From Coturnix japonica (lineage: Eukaryota > Chordata > Aves > Galliformes > Phasianidae), in NCBI RefSeq assembly GCF_001577835.2, contig NC_029516.1, positions 115,107,302 to 115,171,301 on the forward strand: 64,000 nucleotides of DNA, given 5' to 3'. Both the position numbers and the translations under genes were made by a program. The notes under the pieces were generated by a model. The model ran no database searches. It had not been told where the DNA came from and saw only the letters and a program-made list of their open reading frames with translations. The first letter of the stretch is position 1. The number at the start of each line of letters is the position of its first letter. Of this stretch, positions 33,038 through 45,520 are shown piece after piece.

Positions 33038-35346
33038 AATTTTTGTAGAAATTACTGATATGGAGAATTCTTCCACTATTTAATAATTTTCACATCAATA
33101 TTAGAACATTTAAAACCTTAATTATTTTTACCCAAAATGCTGTAAACATCGGTCAAACAAATTGTACATGACATCTCATCTTTCAAGCTAGTAAATCAAA
33201 TCCTTTCCTTCACAATTTCATTTAGAAAGAAAATGCAATCTGTGGTGCTATTAAATCTGAATTAGTTTGTTCCAAATTCAATTTAAACACAAGAAAAAAT
33301 GGGGTGGGGGAAGAAAAGAAACAACAACAAAAAATGCTGCAAGCAGTCACTTTATTAATCAGATTAATCTCAATTATTCCAATAAACAAGTGGCTGTACT
33401 GAACAAACTCCTGTGTCAACACACAAGTGCTAAGTTTGAAACTAACATGCTTAATTTTTTATGGTGTTTTGATTTCTGCTTAATGCAAAGGAGATATACA
33501 ATTTTTTCTTTCTTTTTTCTTTTTTGTGTGTGTGTGTGTAAAAATGCACCACAGACACATGGTTATAAACCTAGACTTCATTGTTAAAACGCGTGATCTT
33601 CCTTTGATTAGAGAGATTATTTTCTTTAAGTATATATATTTGCTTGATGCTAGAAGCACCTTCCATTTGAAGGAACTATAGAGTTACTAGAGAAAAAGTC
33701 AATATAAAATGACAAAAAAGACTAACTCCTTTTTTAAAAATATAATGAAATACAAATTTTAATGGCAGTATTCTTATTTTTCTGTGTCTTTCATATATTG
33801 ATGTCATGTATCTTGCATTTCATACTGAGAAGGAATGAATTAATTGGAAAATGAAATTAAATGCATTATAAAATGCACAGCAGTTAATATTTCAAATTAA
33901 CCCATGTAGCACACTCTAAGTAATGATATGAAAATCTGTCTTAATATTTGTTTCCAGTTAATGACTACTGGCTTCAACAGATACTCAAAACCAAAGGACC
34001 AACCATGGTGAGAAAAATGACATCCAGAAATCAAGGATTTTTGGTTTTAGAAAGACAGACTCCACATCCTCCTGACCTTAATTTGGGCAAGGGTTAAGTT
34101 AAAAACATGAAATCTTGCCTTAAACTACCATTTGCAATATTTCTCTCACATACTTTCTCTTGCATCAGTGACTGAAAGACTATGATGATACCATAAAATG
34201 ATGTATACTTCTCAGTATACTTCTAAAAGCCAGAAAAGTTTTCCTATTGTTGTTTTTACAGAGGGATCTTTGGCATTATATTATTTTTATTTTTCAGTGA
34301 TATTAACTTTCAAAACCATTTTCTTTATGATAGTGATATGGTACAATTTTCCTTATGGTAGCAAAAAATCCTTGTGTTATGCATATCTTTAGAGTATGCA
34401 TTTTACTATACTAGTAGTTGGAATTTTTTTAAGAGGACATCCATACATTTCCACTATTGATTTTTTCATTATTATTAGCTGACCTCTATGGTTTAGAAGA
34501 GTTCCATGTTTCATAATATAATCACCATAGTTTGTGCAATATATTCACTCCTTCAGCTAATGCTTTGCTATATAGTCTTTTTTATCTTCAGAGAAAACAA
34601 TGCATTTCAGTGAAAGACCACATATTAAACAATAGAGATTCACAGATATTTTCAAAAGGAAAGTCTGACAAGTCAACTAAGACAAATTTTCTCCAGCTAA
34701 AAAGGATGAGTCTCCTCGTACCTCTCACTTTTTGTTATATGTTTGAATGAGTTTTAAGCAATAAATGTTTTTCCTTTCTTTGATCTCATTTTATAATGCA
34801 GTAATTAAATATGCACTTTCCCAAGCCTTTTCTCAAAACAAAGAGAACCCTTTCAAGATATTTTGCCAGCATCTCAGTCAAATCTTCCTTCTCGCGTGTA
34901 TGGAGCAGAAAGTAAGTATTCTAAACTTGAGAAATATTTCAAAATCAGAAAAAAAAGCAGGGAAAAGATCTCACCAAACTATTTTCAAAGAGGAAAGAAA
35001 CATTTTAGCCATCACTTAGAGACAGAAAGGATTCACATTAATTAGATTCAGCTGCCAGTGACACATAGCTGTGTATCTTCATGGGCATGGAGTCTAAATA
35101 ACTACAGTGACTATAACTTACTGAATTTCAGAACCAGAATTTTCCTATCTTAAACTAAGCAGAAGACTGACTTTTCTAAATCCAATATAAAATAAGGAAC
35201 AAAAATATAGGCTTCTCACATCCAAGTCTTAAGTTAAATTAAAATGAAAATGTAAAAAAACAAAACAAAACAAAAACAACAACAACAACAACAACAGCAA
35301 AAAAGAAAACATCAAAGAACCCACTAATGCAGGAAAAATATTATCA
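32271..35346. other. Intergenic, A/T-rich
   Basis: Holds the poly(G) tract described separately, a GT run at 33525-33539 and many A/T tracts. A 106-codon frame at 33267-33587 has no domain. No LINE or LTR relic is recognised and no gene is supported. Confidence 0.5.
33004..33036 (+). repeat. Poly(G) run of 33 bases after a pyrimidine tract
   Basis: A pure run of 33 G preceded by an almost pure pyrimidine tract (about 32966-33003). Such long G homopolymers are rare in vertebrate genomes and can fold as G-quadruplex. The exact length in an assembly is unreliable. Confidence 0.95.
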
Positions 35347-35515
35347 TCATAGAAATCATAGAATGGTCTGTGTTGAAAAGGACCATAAGGATCCATAATG
35401 ATCATCTATGATCATCTAGTTTCAACCTTCCTGCCATGGGCAGGGTGGCCAACCACTACACCAGGATGCCCAGAGCCCCATCCAACCTGGCCTTGATTGT
35501 GGTCCTTGTTTTGTC
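35347..35515 (-). mobile_element. CR1 3' fragment
   Basis: Minus-strand CR1 starting 'catagaaatcatagaatggt', with 'gatcatctagtttcaacc', 'gccatgggcagggtggccaa' and 'ccccatccaacctggccttg'. A small duplication of 'gatcatctatgatcatcta' type lies inside. It is 5' truncated. Confidence 0.85.
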
Positions 35516-38500
35516 TTTCCATTTTTTTTTAAGTCTGAAAAATAAATAAAGAAGTGACAAAAAGGAAGCAGAATAAGAACCAAAGGAATTACCAGTCTAG
35601 ACTTGGAGATGTTTTATTGATGAGAAACAAACCATAGTATCCTTTTCAAAACAAGTAACACATTTTGGAATGTAATATTGTTATGTAATGTACCTACAAA
35701 ATTGGTCACAGGTATATAAAGCACCTCTGGTACCTGTAGTCCAACTCATAACTTTTGGACCCTCGTATGGTGAAAAAACATAAATCACTCAATTGGAAAT
35801 GTAAAGAGTCATTACTTTCAGTTCACCCAAACTGAACAACAGTGACACATACACAATGATCAGACAAAAAAACAATAAAAAATTTTAAAAAAAATGATAA
35901 GACTAATATCAAAGGGAAAATAATGATGAGTTCTTTGTATCAGACAAATACCAATAATCATGTAACTATGGCAATAACAATTGCAGAATGCATTTAAGGG
36001 CTGAATTGCAGAAATACTGTATATGCATTAGCGCAGAGTAGAATATGATTTCTCTCAGCTAGACTTCAGTAACTTTTTAGTGCAAGGTAGTAAATTATGA
36101 AAAAAAACTAAAGTGTTGGAAAAGTTTTAAAAGGCTTAGATATGAGGAAAAGAAAAAATCTCTGTTAATGCGTAACACATTTTTGAGCACTGCAAAGATT
36201 AATGTGTATATGGAGACTGATCCTCTATAATGAAACACAGGGTTACGTTTTACTTATAAAAATAATAGTAGTAGTCAGCAGTATAAAAAGAAATAATTAT
36301 AAATCTGTATACATGACAGAAAGAGGAATTTAGAATTTAAATACTCTTAATAAACTATACTCTTTAAATACTCACAATCATACATAATATTCTTTAAATG
36401 CTCTTTCATACATTTATTTTAAAGGATCGGATCTTCATTTGAAGAAACTAAAAGAAATCGCAACAATGTCTGCTTTTGTTCCACCTTATGTGGAAAGAAG
36501 CCAATTTTGGTACATTTTTAACCTGAATGTTGATCATCTGATCCAAACCACCACATCTGACCTTTTGCACAGTTTTTGTGTAAAATCAGAGAGCTGCACA
36601 TGGCTGAAGTACCAAGTATTTCAAGCGTGTTTCCCAAATCTTGTATGATTTGATGTTTCCACCCAATGTGTTTATTTCTTGCATACTGGGGATTGCTTAG
36701 TTTATTGCATCTAACTGTCCCCTTCTGCCAATGAAGATGACTAGGAAGTAATACAGAGCTATAAAAATGTGAATAAGATTGTTCTGTCTGCATGAGCTAG
36801 TGTTTTTATGAAGATTTTCTGCTATACAGACTCCTGTGTCAGACTTGCTAGATGGTGTACTTCACCTGTGAAGGTTGGCTGCTACAGTATGTTTCCTTCT
36901 GAAGTGTGAAGGACTGATGAGGTATGAATATCTTATTTTTCCATCAAGTAAAAGCTTTGCAATAACCTTCATGGATGAAGCAATCATTGATGCAATTTAT
37001 TTCAGATAAAATGGAAGTTTTTAATTTTAAGTGTGTGTTTTTAGAAAGGGAAAATTATTTTTGCAATGGTAAGGATTATTAAGCTCATTCTCAGAATCCC
37101 ACTTTGTTACATAAGTGATGCATGTGCTCCATTTGTTTTAAGTGAGGCTTAAGAATGAAATTGTAACGTATTATAATAATATGATACCCTTTTATTTGAT
37201 GTATTAAGACATTATCAATGCTGATGCTGAAATCTAGACCACATATTGCTAGTCTTAAGTGATAAATATCACACTGCAGATCAGGCTCTCATGGCTCACT
37301 CTTTTGCTTATCAGTCTTTTTACTCTGCTGTCCATGCTTGTCCATTTATATCATCTCTTAAGCAAAGCAGTCACATTCTGTTTAGCATGAATTTCACATT
37401 GCTCAAATAACTACCAACTTCTTACTTTTATTTTACGGTTTGTACTCTTTTTTTTTATTCTCCTTCCTCCAAAGCAGCTCTAAGCACTTCTTTAAAATAA
37501 ATCAATCTCAGATGCTAAACAGTGTATTTATTTCTGCACTGTATTTCTTAAAACTGCAAACTTCCTTCTTGATTTTTAATATAATCTTGCATTATAAGTA
37601 GGCTTATGTAGCTAAGAACTGATTACACTCAAGGAAGTACATATTTCACTCTTCATTTTTGAATTTTAGAGTCATTTCCATCCAGATCCCTTCCTTTTGA
37701 AAGGGAAAAGACAAAATCAAAACATTTCAGTCTCACATTATGCTAACTCTACAGTAAAGCTCAGTACAGTTCTATTCAAAGTTTACATTCATTGAAAGAT
37801 TTTGCAGTACATGACAATTCTAACAGAAACAATATAGTTGGAATGTTGGCAGGATTTGCAAATAGTGATCACGTAAATCTGAGTTTTTTTCCAGCAGAAC
37901 TGAAAATGTGAGCAAATTTTTTATCAAGATTGGCATCCACAACAAAACACTTAAAAGATCGGGGCAAGGGGTTCTTTTTGAGCAAATAACCCCCTATTCT
38001 GATAAACATGGTTATGCTGTACTAATGGAGAACTACAACTTGGAGTTCTTAGGTAGTTCTGGTCAAAGACAGTAAGTCTTTCCCTTCATCTTGCTCCACT
38101 GACGCAGTATAGAAATGTCAATAACTGGCAGTGACCAGGTAGCAAGATGTTGAGTCTATTTTGTGTACAGCATCAGGTGCTTTCTATTCCTTCTGTTGTC
38201 TTAATATACACTCAAATCATATATGTGTGTGAGTGTGTGTGTGTGTGTAAGAAGAGAAATAAGGCAAGAGACAGCAACAGAGGGTGCCAGAGTCAATGTG
38301 AGCTAATAGCACAATGTGAAGAATCTAGTACTTTTTCTGCTACAATTGGCAAGGAAACAGTGAATTAATGTTTAGTAACAATTCTGTTGAGTTAAAGAGT
38401 TGTCCTATTATCTTCAGATTACTTCTACTGATATTCTATTACTGTTATACCAAGGAAAACCCCAATCTCATTCTTTAAAATTTACCAATTCAACTCTGTA

Positions 38501-41500
38501 TATTTAATATTATTTAAAAAAATAAAAAAATAAAAAATAAAAAAAAAAAAAGACCTGTCCCTCAAAACTTTAAAAATGTCAAAGCTTTAAAAATTATTCT
38601 CAAATTCTTACTATCCAAGAAGAAACAAAATTCAAAAGGGAAAAGGTGAAAATACTTAGACTTACAAATCTAAACCAATAACAGAAGGTAAATCCCTTTT
38701 TACAAGGGATTCCCTTGGAATTACATCAAAGCATATCCAGTGCTTAATAATGCATGTTGATACACAATGCATTGAATAAATACTCACTTATTTGCTTCTC
38801 CACCTGCTACTTGTTTACAAGCCCATTTATTGACTTAAGTAACAATATATTTTCTTCTTAACACGTTGTCAATATATTTACAAGTTTATTGTTTATACAA
38901 GTGAGTTGAGCAAAACAATGTATAGTATGTATAATACTAAGACACGTCTTTTTGAGGATTCTTCTTTCTGTTTGAAAAATAAATCTTTCCTCTGTGCCAT
39001 TGTAGACATTCCCACAAAATAAGTTAATAGAGCAATATAAAAAATTTTATAAGTCTGTTGTGGGTACTTGCAGTGGTGAAATACACTGAAAGATATTAGT
39101 AATTGTGCTTTTATCCTATTTTATCTTTCAAGTCACTTAATCTGAGATATAGTTTCTCAGTAAAGGTTATGATTCCTTTCTGTACTAACTACAATTGAAA
39201 GATGTGACATGTAAATGTGTCAGGATTATCTACACTCAAACTACATTTCAAAAGCATACTAATTACTGCCATTACACATTTTTTTAGGACAATTCTAAGC
39301 ATTTTAGAAGATAAGCAGAAACCTTGCTTTTATAACAGGGGAAGAGGTAGACAGTTCTAGAAAATAAATTAAAAATCAATACAGGCTGTCATTTTCTATG
39401 TCATGATATTTAATGGCATCCAAGCAGTAAAGAGAAAAACACAAGCTGTAATTTGAATTCATCCAATAACAAAAGGCGACAATCTAATTTAGTATATTTC
39501 ATATATGAATTCAGATTCAGCATTTAGACACTTAATGACAGGGCATTTTTTACTGAGATTATCTCTCTTTTAGCACAAAGAGTAGATGCTACAAAAACAA
39601 AACAGAACTGCGTAGCAAATGAGGCTCAGCCTACACAGAAGCTGGATTGTGAGTAGAAAATTAGTTAGGACATTACAAGGGTAAAGGAACTTTGCCAAGA
39701 TGATGCAGATGAATAGCACGCCAGTGAATTCAGTTCAGGTTTGCCTCTGTGAGGTCAGCCAACTGATGAAAATGAGCATTTTCACAGATACACATTAACT
39801 GTATATTTCTCTCGTTCTCAGTGCTGCTGAGAAATGAGGATGAAATTAGCAGACACACTAAATGCTTAATGTCCATAGCTGTCATTTAGCAGGGCTGTGC
39901 TTTGAGAAGGGAGAATGGCATAAGAAGACAGGAGTCAGGAATTGGACGGTGAAACCTAATGAGGATTTTTGATGCTAATATTTCTGAGCCTTTGTTCCTC
40001 ATTAATTCTATCTCCTTATTCAGTGTGAAAACCACTTCAGTAAATGCTTATCAAGCTGTGAAATTCTATAGCGACATCGCAGAAAAGAAACACATGAGTT
40101 AATTATTAATTTTCTATTTAATATCTGAGCAGCATGAAATAAAATAGGACAAGGTCTATACAACGAGTAGAAAAAAAAATTGCAGAGAGATTTTGAATAG
40201 ATCCCATGATATCTATTTATATGGAAACAGTGCAGTGACTTTTATAAAATATAATCTGAATTTAAACTTACCTGAATACATTTTTAATAGTTTCAGGTTT
40301 GAGATTAAAAGAAAAAACAAAAACAAAAAATAAAAAACCAAAACAAAAAACAAACCAAACAAAATAACAACAACAAAAAAAAAAGCCTACAATGACTTCT
40401 CCTTTTCCATGATAAGTATTTTATTCTTTTTTGTTCATCAGCATAGCAACGACAACATTTTCCATCGTTATTGCAGTATTAAGGTGAATCTCTGGGGAAC
40501 AGAGAGGAGGAATTTTGCACATTCTTGTTCTCTGTTCCATTGACATCTATTACACATCTCAAATACCCTTTGGAAAAAAAAAAAAAAATGGAAATGCATT
40601 TATACCACTCCCCCAGGGAGGAATAGTATAGACTAAAATCTAACTTAGAGTAACTTCTCAGCACGTCAAGCAGTGGTCAGCAGTCTCAGTGAATATTCCC
40701 AGTTCTTTTTATATTGGCATTAAAAAATTACTAAAAGATAATTTGCAATTATCTTTTCAAGCATCAGTTTTACAATGCAACAGAGCATAAGCTCTGAATA
40801 ACATTTTCCATTTGAAATATAGTCCAAGCTGTTACTTACCGTTTTATGCCAGACATCAGTGAGTCAACATTTCTATTCATGTGTGCTTCTTTTTACTTAG
40901 ATTGTCAGTACAAGAAGCAGTTCTCTGTACCTTTGGTGCTTGTTTCTGTATTTCCTTCAAGACTGCATAAAAGAAGGGATATTCTGTCCAGTGTTCCAGA
41001 TGAAACTGGGTTACTGCCAAGTCTACTGGTATTGCAGCAGTTCATCTCATTCTCAAATGTACAAGCATTGAGCATCTCCACTAAAAAGGTTCTGACAAAT
41101 TCAGAGTGGTGTTGCTGAAATACTTAAATATCCTTAATTGAATGACTTTTGCAGTATAGGGAAATAATTGACATAGATCAATGTAAACTGATATCCTCTA
41201 CCACAATTCCATCTGCGGTTTTTGGTAGAATTTCAGAACTAAAATAAGAATCCAAGCTTGTCTTTTAAGCTGGCAAACCAAAATTGTGTGTGTATGAACC
41301 AGGTATCTAAGCTCACATCCTAGACAGTGGGGGTACACTGTTCAAGTCAGTTGCTACAGCTGTTTTTTTGTGCCATTTCTAATGCCGTACACTATCTGCC
41401 AGCCTCCAACTGCTACCCAAAAGAATATGGATGACTTGTGAGTAGTGTGCCATATCTGACAATTCCAAGCTTCCTACACCTGTAGATGTAAAAAATGTAT

Positions 41501-42596
41501 GTGCAAACCAATATGCCTGGGTGGAGAAGCCAAATATTTTCTCTATTTGTCTAGAAGGTAAATATATGCAGAGGTTTATATACAGATGCCAGATGCATGC
41601 CAAACCTGGCATACATTATAAGGAGGGCTCTGCCCTTCATTTCTCCAAAACAAGTTCCTTTTTTCTTTTTTTTTCTTTTTTTTCTTTTTTTTTTTCACTT
41701 GTATCTTTTTTGAAACATTAGATCTGAAGCCTTTATTTTAAGCTGTTTGTCATGAAGAGGTTATGTACTAGCCAGAATTCAGTAAAAAGTATGTATGTTA
41801 ATTTTTTTTTCTTTTACTTGCTATCTTTGTGATTTAAATGATCAAGCAATATTCATAGCATTTGTTTTTAAGACTTCTTGAAACCCCAAACGTTTTCTAG
41901 GCTGTGAACATAAAGAGGTTAATAAATTCTGCATGAATAGTAAAGCTGTGAGTTACACAGTTCATGCCAAAGCTGAAGCAGCAGAATCGTCATACTGCAG
42001 AACTACATGTTCTGTAGAGAAGATTCTATGCATTGTAATGTGAAGACATTCTAGTAATCCTTCAGAGAGTATTTAAAAGTGCTACTGGTGATGTTCTCTG
42101 AATATTGTAATTTGTAAAAATAAGCCGTCTTAAAAAATATATAACCAGAGCTACAGGCTTCCAAGGAAGCAAAATAATATATATATATATAAACTATAAA
42201 ATAACTTTTCTATACAAAATGAAGTTCAAATCTCTTGAACTGATATTTATGAATGTTGAGGGCATTTCCCAACACAGTTCTGCTTCATTTTCAGGAGCAG
42301 TCTCAATGTGTCTTAGGTGCTACACAGCTTCTTTTCCTCCCCCCTTCATCCTATCCCCAGCTGTACTGCGTCAAGGTAATTGCCTGACATGAGTTTGTGT
42401 TTTGAGGGCAGGAATACAAAAAAGGACTGGAGCCAGAAAGGCAGATACACTTGCTAACTAGTGCACAGCACTGCATCTCTTTTTATTTCACAGACTTGGA
42501 AGGAAGATATGATGCTGCACCATTAGCACAAATCATGTAGTTAATTGTGTCAAAATAGGAAACCAAGAAATAGGAATTATGGAGTGGTTTTCCCCT
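35516..42596. other. Intergenic, no gene supported
   Basis: About 7 kb of A/T-rich sequence. Simple repeats are a GT tract at 38223-38249, A-rich runs at 38514-38551 and 40312-40386, and a T/C tract at 41660-41698. All open frames are under 95 codons and overlap on both strands. No mobile element is recognised. Confidence 0.5.
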
Positions 42597-42684
42597 CTCT
42601 TTTTTCTTTTTTCTTTTTTCTTTTTTCTTTTTTCTTTTTTCTTTTTTCTTTTTTCTTTTTTCTTTCTTTTTTTTTTTTTTTTCA
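42597..42684 (+). repeat. (CTTTTTT)n microsatellite, period 7
   Basis: C residues recur exactly every seven bases from 42606 to 42662, with T between, and the tract ends in a T run. It gives a false Phe/Leu/Ser frame. Confidence 0.97.
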
Positions 42685-42864
42685 TTTTATGAGTTCTATG
42701 TTCAGCAAGTACACAGAAACATATAGCTTCAAGCTTTGATAAAGTATGAATGACTAAAATTATGAACTACAAAAAGTTCAGACAAAAATACTAGGTTACC
42801 TGAAATAGTATTTTATTCAAGATCATGATCCAGGGAAGGATCTGATCTAACAGTTGACTTGTTC

Positions 42865-42990
42865 CAGAAAATTAGCGGTTCTAGATGAAGACATTGGTTA
42901 GTGGGTACAGTGGTGATGGGTTAATATTTGAACTAGATGATCTTTGTGGTCTTTATCAACATTTCTATAACCATTATTTTATGATTCTAA
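42865..42990 (+). mobile_element. Old CR1 3' relic
   Basis: Plus-strand 3' region of CR1. The words 'gtgggtacagtggtgatggg', 'gaactagatgatctttgtggtc' and a terminal 'ttttatgattc' keep the CR1 order. It is short and diverged. Confidence 0.65.
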
Positions 42991-44099
42991 AATGAGTTTC
43001 AAACATGCTAGTGGGCAAGCTCAGCATCACCACGATCTTTAATGATGTGTGTGTGATAACCTTGTAACTACAGCCATTCACTTTACAAAAAGATACATCT
43101 CGGTGTCCAGGTTATCTTCTGAGGGGCATAATCAGCTACAGTTCATTTAGTTCATTCAGATGCAAAAGGTTTAAGAAAACACTGGCAGAAAAAAGATGAA
43201 TAATTCCAAGGCTACAAGTTACTGAAGACCTGGCCCCTTCCACAAGTAGCCCAATCTCTTCCCTAGAATACAGAGGATTCTGAGGAAGACCTTTGTTTAG
43301 TTGAATGTCCGCAGTCAGACCTTTAAGTCCAAGAGAGTTTCAGCAATTTTATTTATTTATTTATTTATTTTAGAAATAGCAAGCATAGTAACAGTATAGA
43401 AAGAAGGTATAGTCAGATATGGAAATGATTCTAAAAGGAAAAATTATTTATTCACATTTTACATATGTTTTTCCTTGAAATTATGTCTGTGGAAATAGTC
43501 TAAGATACCCTGAATAACATTCTTTTGTAATATTTGGCTAAATCTAGGGTTAAATCCTTACCTCCAAGAAGTTATTTTTAATTGAAATCTTAATGCATTG
43601 TGTGAAAAGTTAAATATATATAATCAACAAAGAAGCAAGCTTTATGCTTTTAATAATTCATATGATATCTAAAAAAAAATTAGTAAGTTTCATAACAGTA
43701 TCACCAATATTCTCATGCTTACTGTCTCACTCCAACTGCAAACAAGATAATACGGGGGTTTACATGAATTCCTCCTTATAAAGAAAGATATCTGTTTTCC
43801 CATTGTGAACAACACAATTCAGATAGGAAACATTGTGGTTTTTATGAAGTTTCCTATACAGACTCCAGTAGTGACATACATTGTATATGATTTCTCACTG
43901 TTGGTCTAGATGACTACAGATGTCTTATGTTCTCTATGTATCTGCCACTATCATGAGCATCTATGCTCTCTTGTATGACAGAATAGCACTGGTTGCTTGT
44001 ATTACAGAACTGAATCAAACAGTATTCATCTACTTCAAGATAATCTGAGGAGCTCCCTACACTTTGTGGGCTGCCTTTATTCAATTTTCAGTCCGCAGA
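42991..44099. other. Intergenic, no gene seen
   Basis: A/T-rich, with an (ATTT)n tract at about 43349-43372. Nothing else is recognised. Confidence 0.55.
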
Positions 44100-44640
44100 A
44101 GGGTTGACAATTTGTTTATACTTAGATAAAAAAGATACCAGGATTTGGTGCACTCAAAGAAGCAGGGCCATCCTATGTTGATACAACAAAGAATACACAA
44201 GAGAGCTGTGGCAGCTACTGCAGCAACTGGTGATACCATAAAGTATTTTACATGGTTTCAGATGCATATGCTGAGACCACTGAATCAATTCCCAGCATCT
44301 AAAGCCATTGTTATTAAAATTCATAGCATAAAGACTGAAAGGTCTTAGTTTCCATGTAATTGAATTGCATGACTCACCAGTCTTACAGAGGAGGAAGGAA
44401 AGACAAGGAAAAAAAGTCGAGCAAGTGGTCCTGGGGCTACATTGTGTGTTCTCCATTGAAGGGCCGGAGCTTTGGTATGCACCAGAGCACTTGAACCACC
44501 TGTACTCCACCATGACAGATGAAGTGGAGGTTCTCCTCCTGTACAAGGCACCCTGCTGTCACTCTACTACCAAAACCCAGCCAACTAATCCTAGTACATC
44601 AATTCAACACAGAACCCAAACTTGATTACTCTTTAAAACA
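44100..44640. other. Unclassified GC-richer block, open on both strands
   Basis: A more balanced base composition than its surroundings. The plus strand is open at 44145-44348 and 44365-44625, and the minus strand at 44154-44546 (130 codons). Peptides such as GLHCVFSIEGPELWYAPEHL look protein-like but match no family I recognise. There is no clear terminal repeat, poly(A) tail or intron border. It may be a relic of a retro-copied gene or mobile element, or chance. Confidence 0.25.
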
Positions 44641-45149
44641 TTTCTAGTTTATAGAAATGCTCTGAATAAATACACATACATGATTACTTTTTATAACTGA
44701 AAGAGTATATCTTTTATAAAGTTTGTCTACATATAAAAGTTAAGTACATATACTGCATTATTCCACAATAAAAGCAAAAATACTTTAATAGAACTATCTC
44801 AGCATCTCAGAACATGTAGGATCGTGACCTTAAACAAAGACTGCAAGTTCAAGTCTGATTGCAGTTGCAAAGGGAAAATATGTCCATCTTAAGTTGCATG
44901 AATCAGACTGTATCCGAAAGATAGAGAGGCGAAGAAATTGTTTTTCCTCTCAAAAATCATGTTTATATATAAGGAGAAAAGCAAATGACAAAAAATCAAC
45001 AGTAAAGTCTTTTTCTTTTGCTGATGACCTTTTACACCAAGTAATTGCTTCAGACAGCTATATAAAACAAGACAGCTGAAATTTATTACACAAAATTGTG
45101 TGTCTACAAAGTTCTTCAGTTTTTGATATTTATGTCTACTTTCATAAAG
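44641..45149. other. Intergenic, no gene seen
   Basis: A/T-rich non-coding sequence without recognised repeats. Confidence 0.55.
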
Positions 45150-45520
45150 ACGCTCCCCTATGGGAACAGGCTGAGATAGCTGGGGCACTTCAGCCTAGAG
45201 AAGAGAAGGCTCCAAGGAGATCTTCCAGTACCTGCAGAGTGCCTACAGGAGAGCTGGGGAGAGACTTTTTAAAAGGGCAGGTAGCAACAGGATGAGGAGA
45301 AATGGCTTTAAACTCAAAGAGGATAGATTTGGACCAGATATACAGAAGAAATTCTTTACTATGTGAGTGCTGAGACTGCCCTGAGAACAGGCTGCCCTGA
45401 GAGGCTGTGGATACTCCATCTCTGGAGGTCCCATCCCTGTCTAGTGGGAGGTGTCCCTGCCTATAGCAGGGGTTTGGAACTAGATGTTCTTAAATGTTCT
45501 TTCAAACACATGTATCTGGT
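45150..45520 (+). mobile_element. CR1 LINE 3' portion
   Basis: Plus-strand CR1 from the end of ORF2 ('gggaacaggctgagatagctgg', 'cagcctagagaagagaagg') through 'ggtagcaacaggatgaggagaaatgg' and 'gaacaggctgccctgagagg' toward the 3' end. The terminus has decayed. It is 5' truncated. Confidence 0.88.

Noticed and set aside
42545-42739. Phe-rich open frame
   Set aside because: It is the translation of the period-7 T-rich microsatellite.
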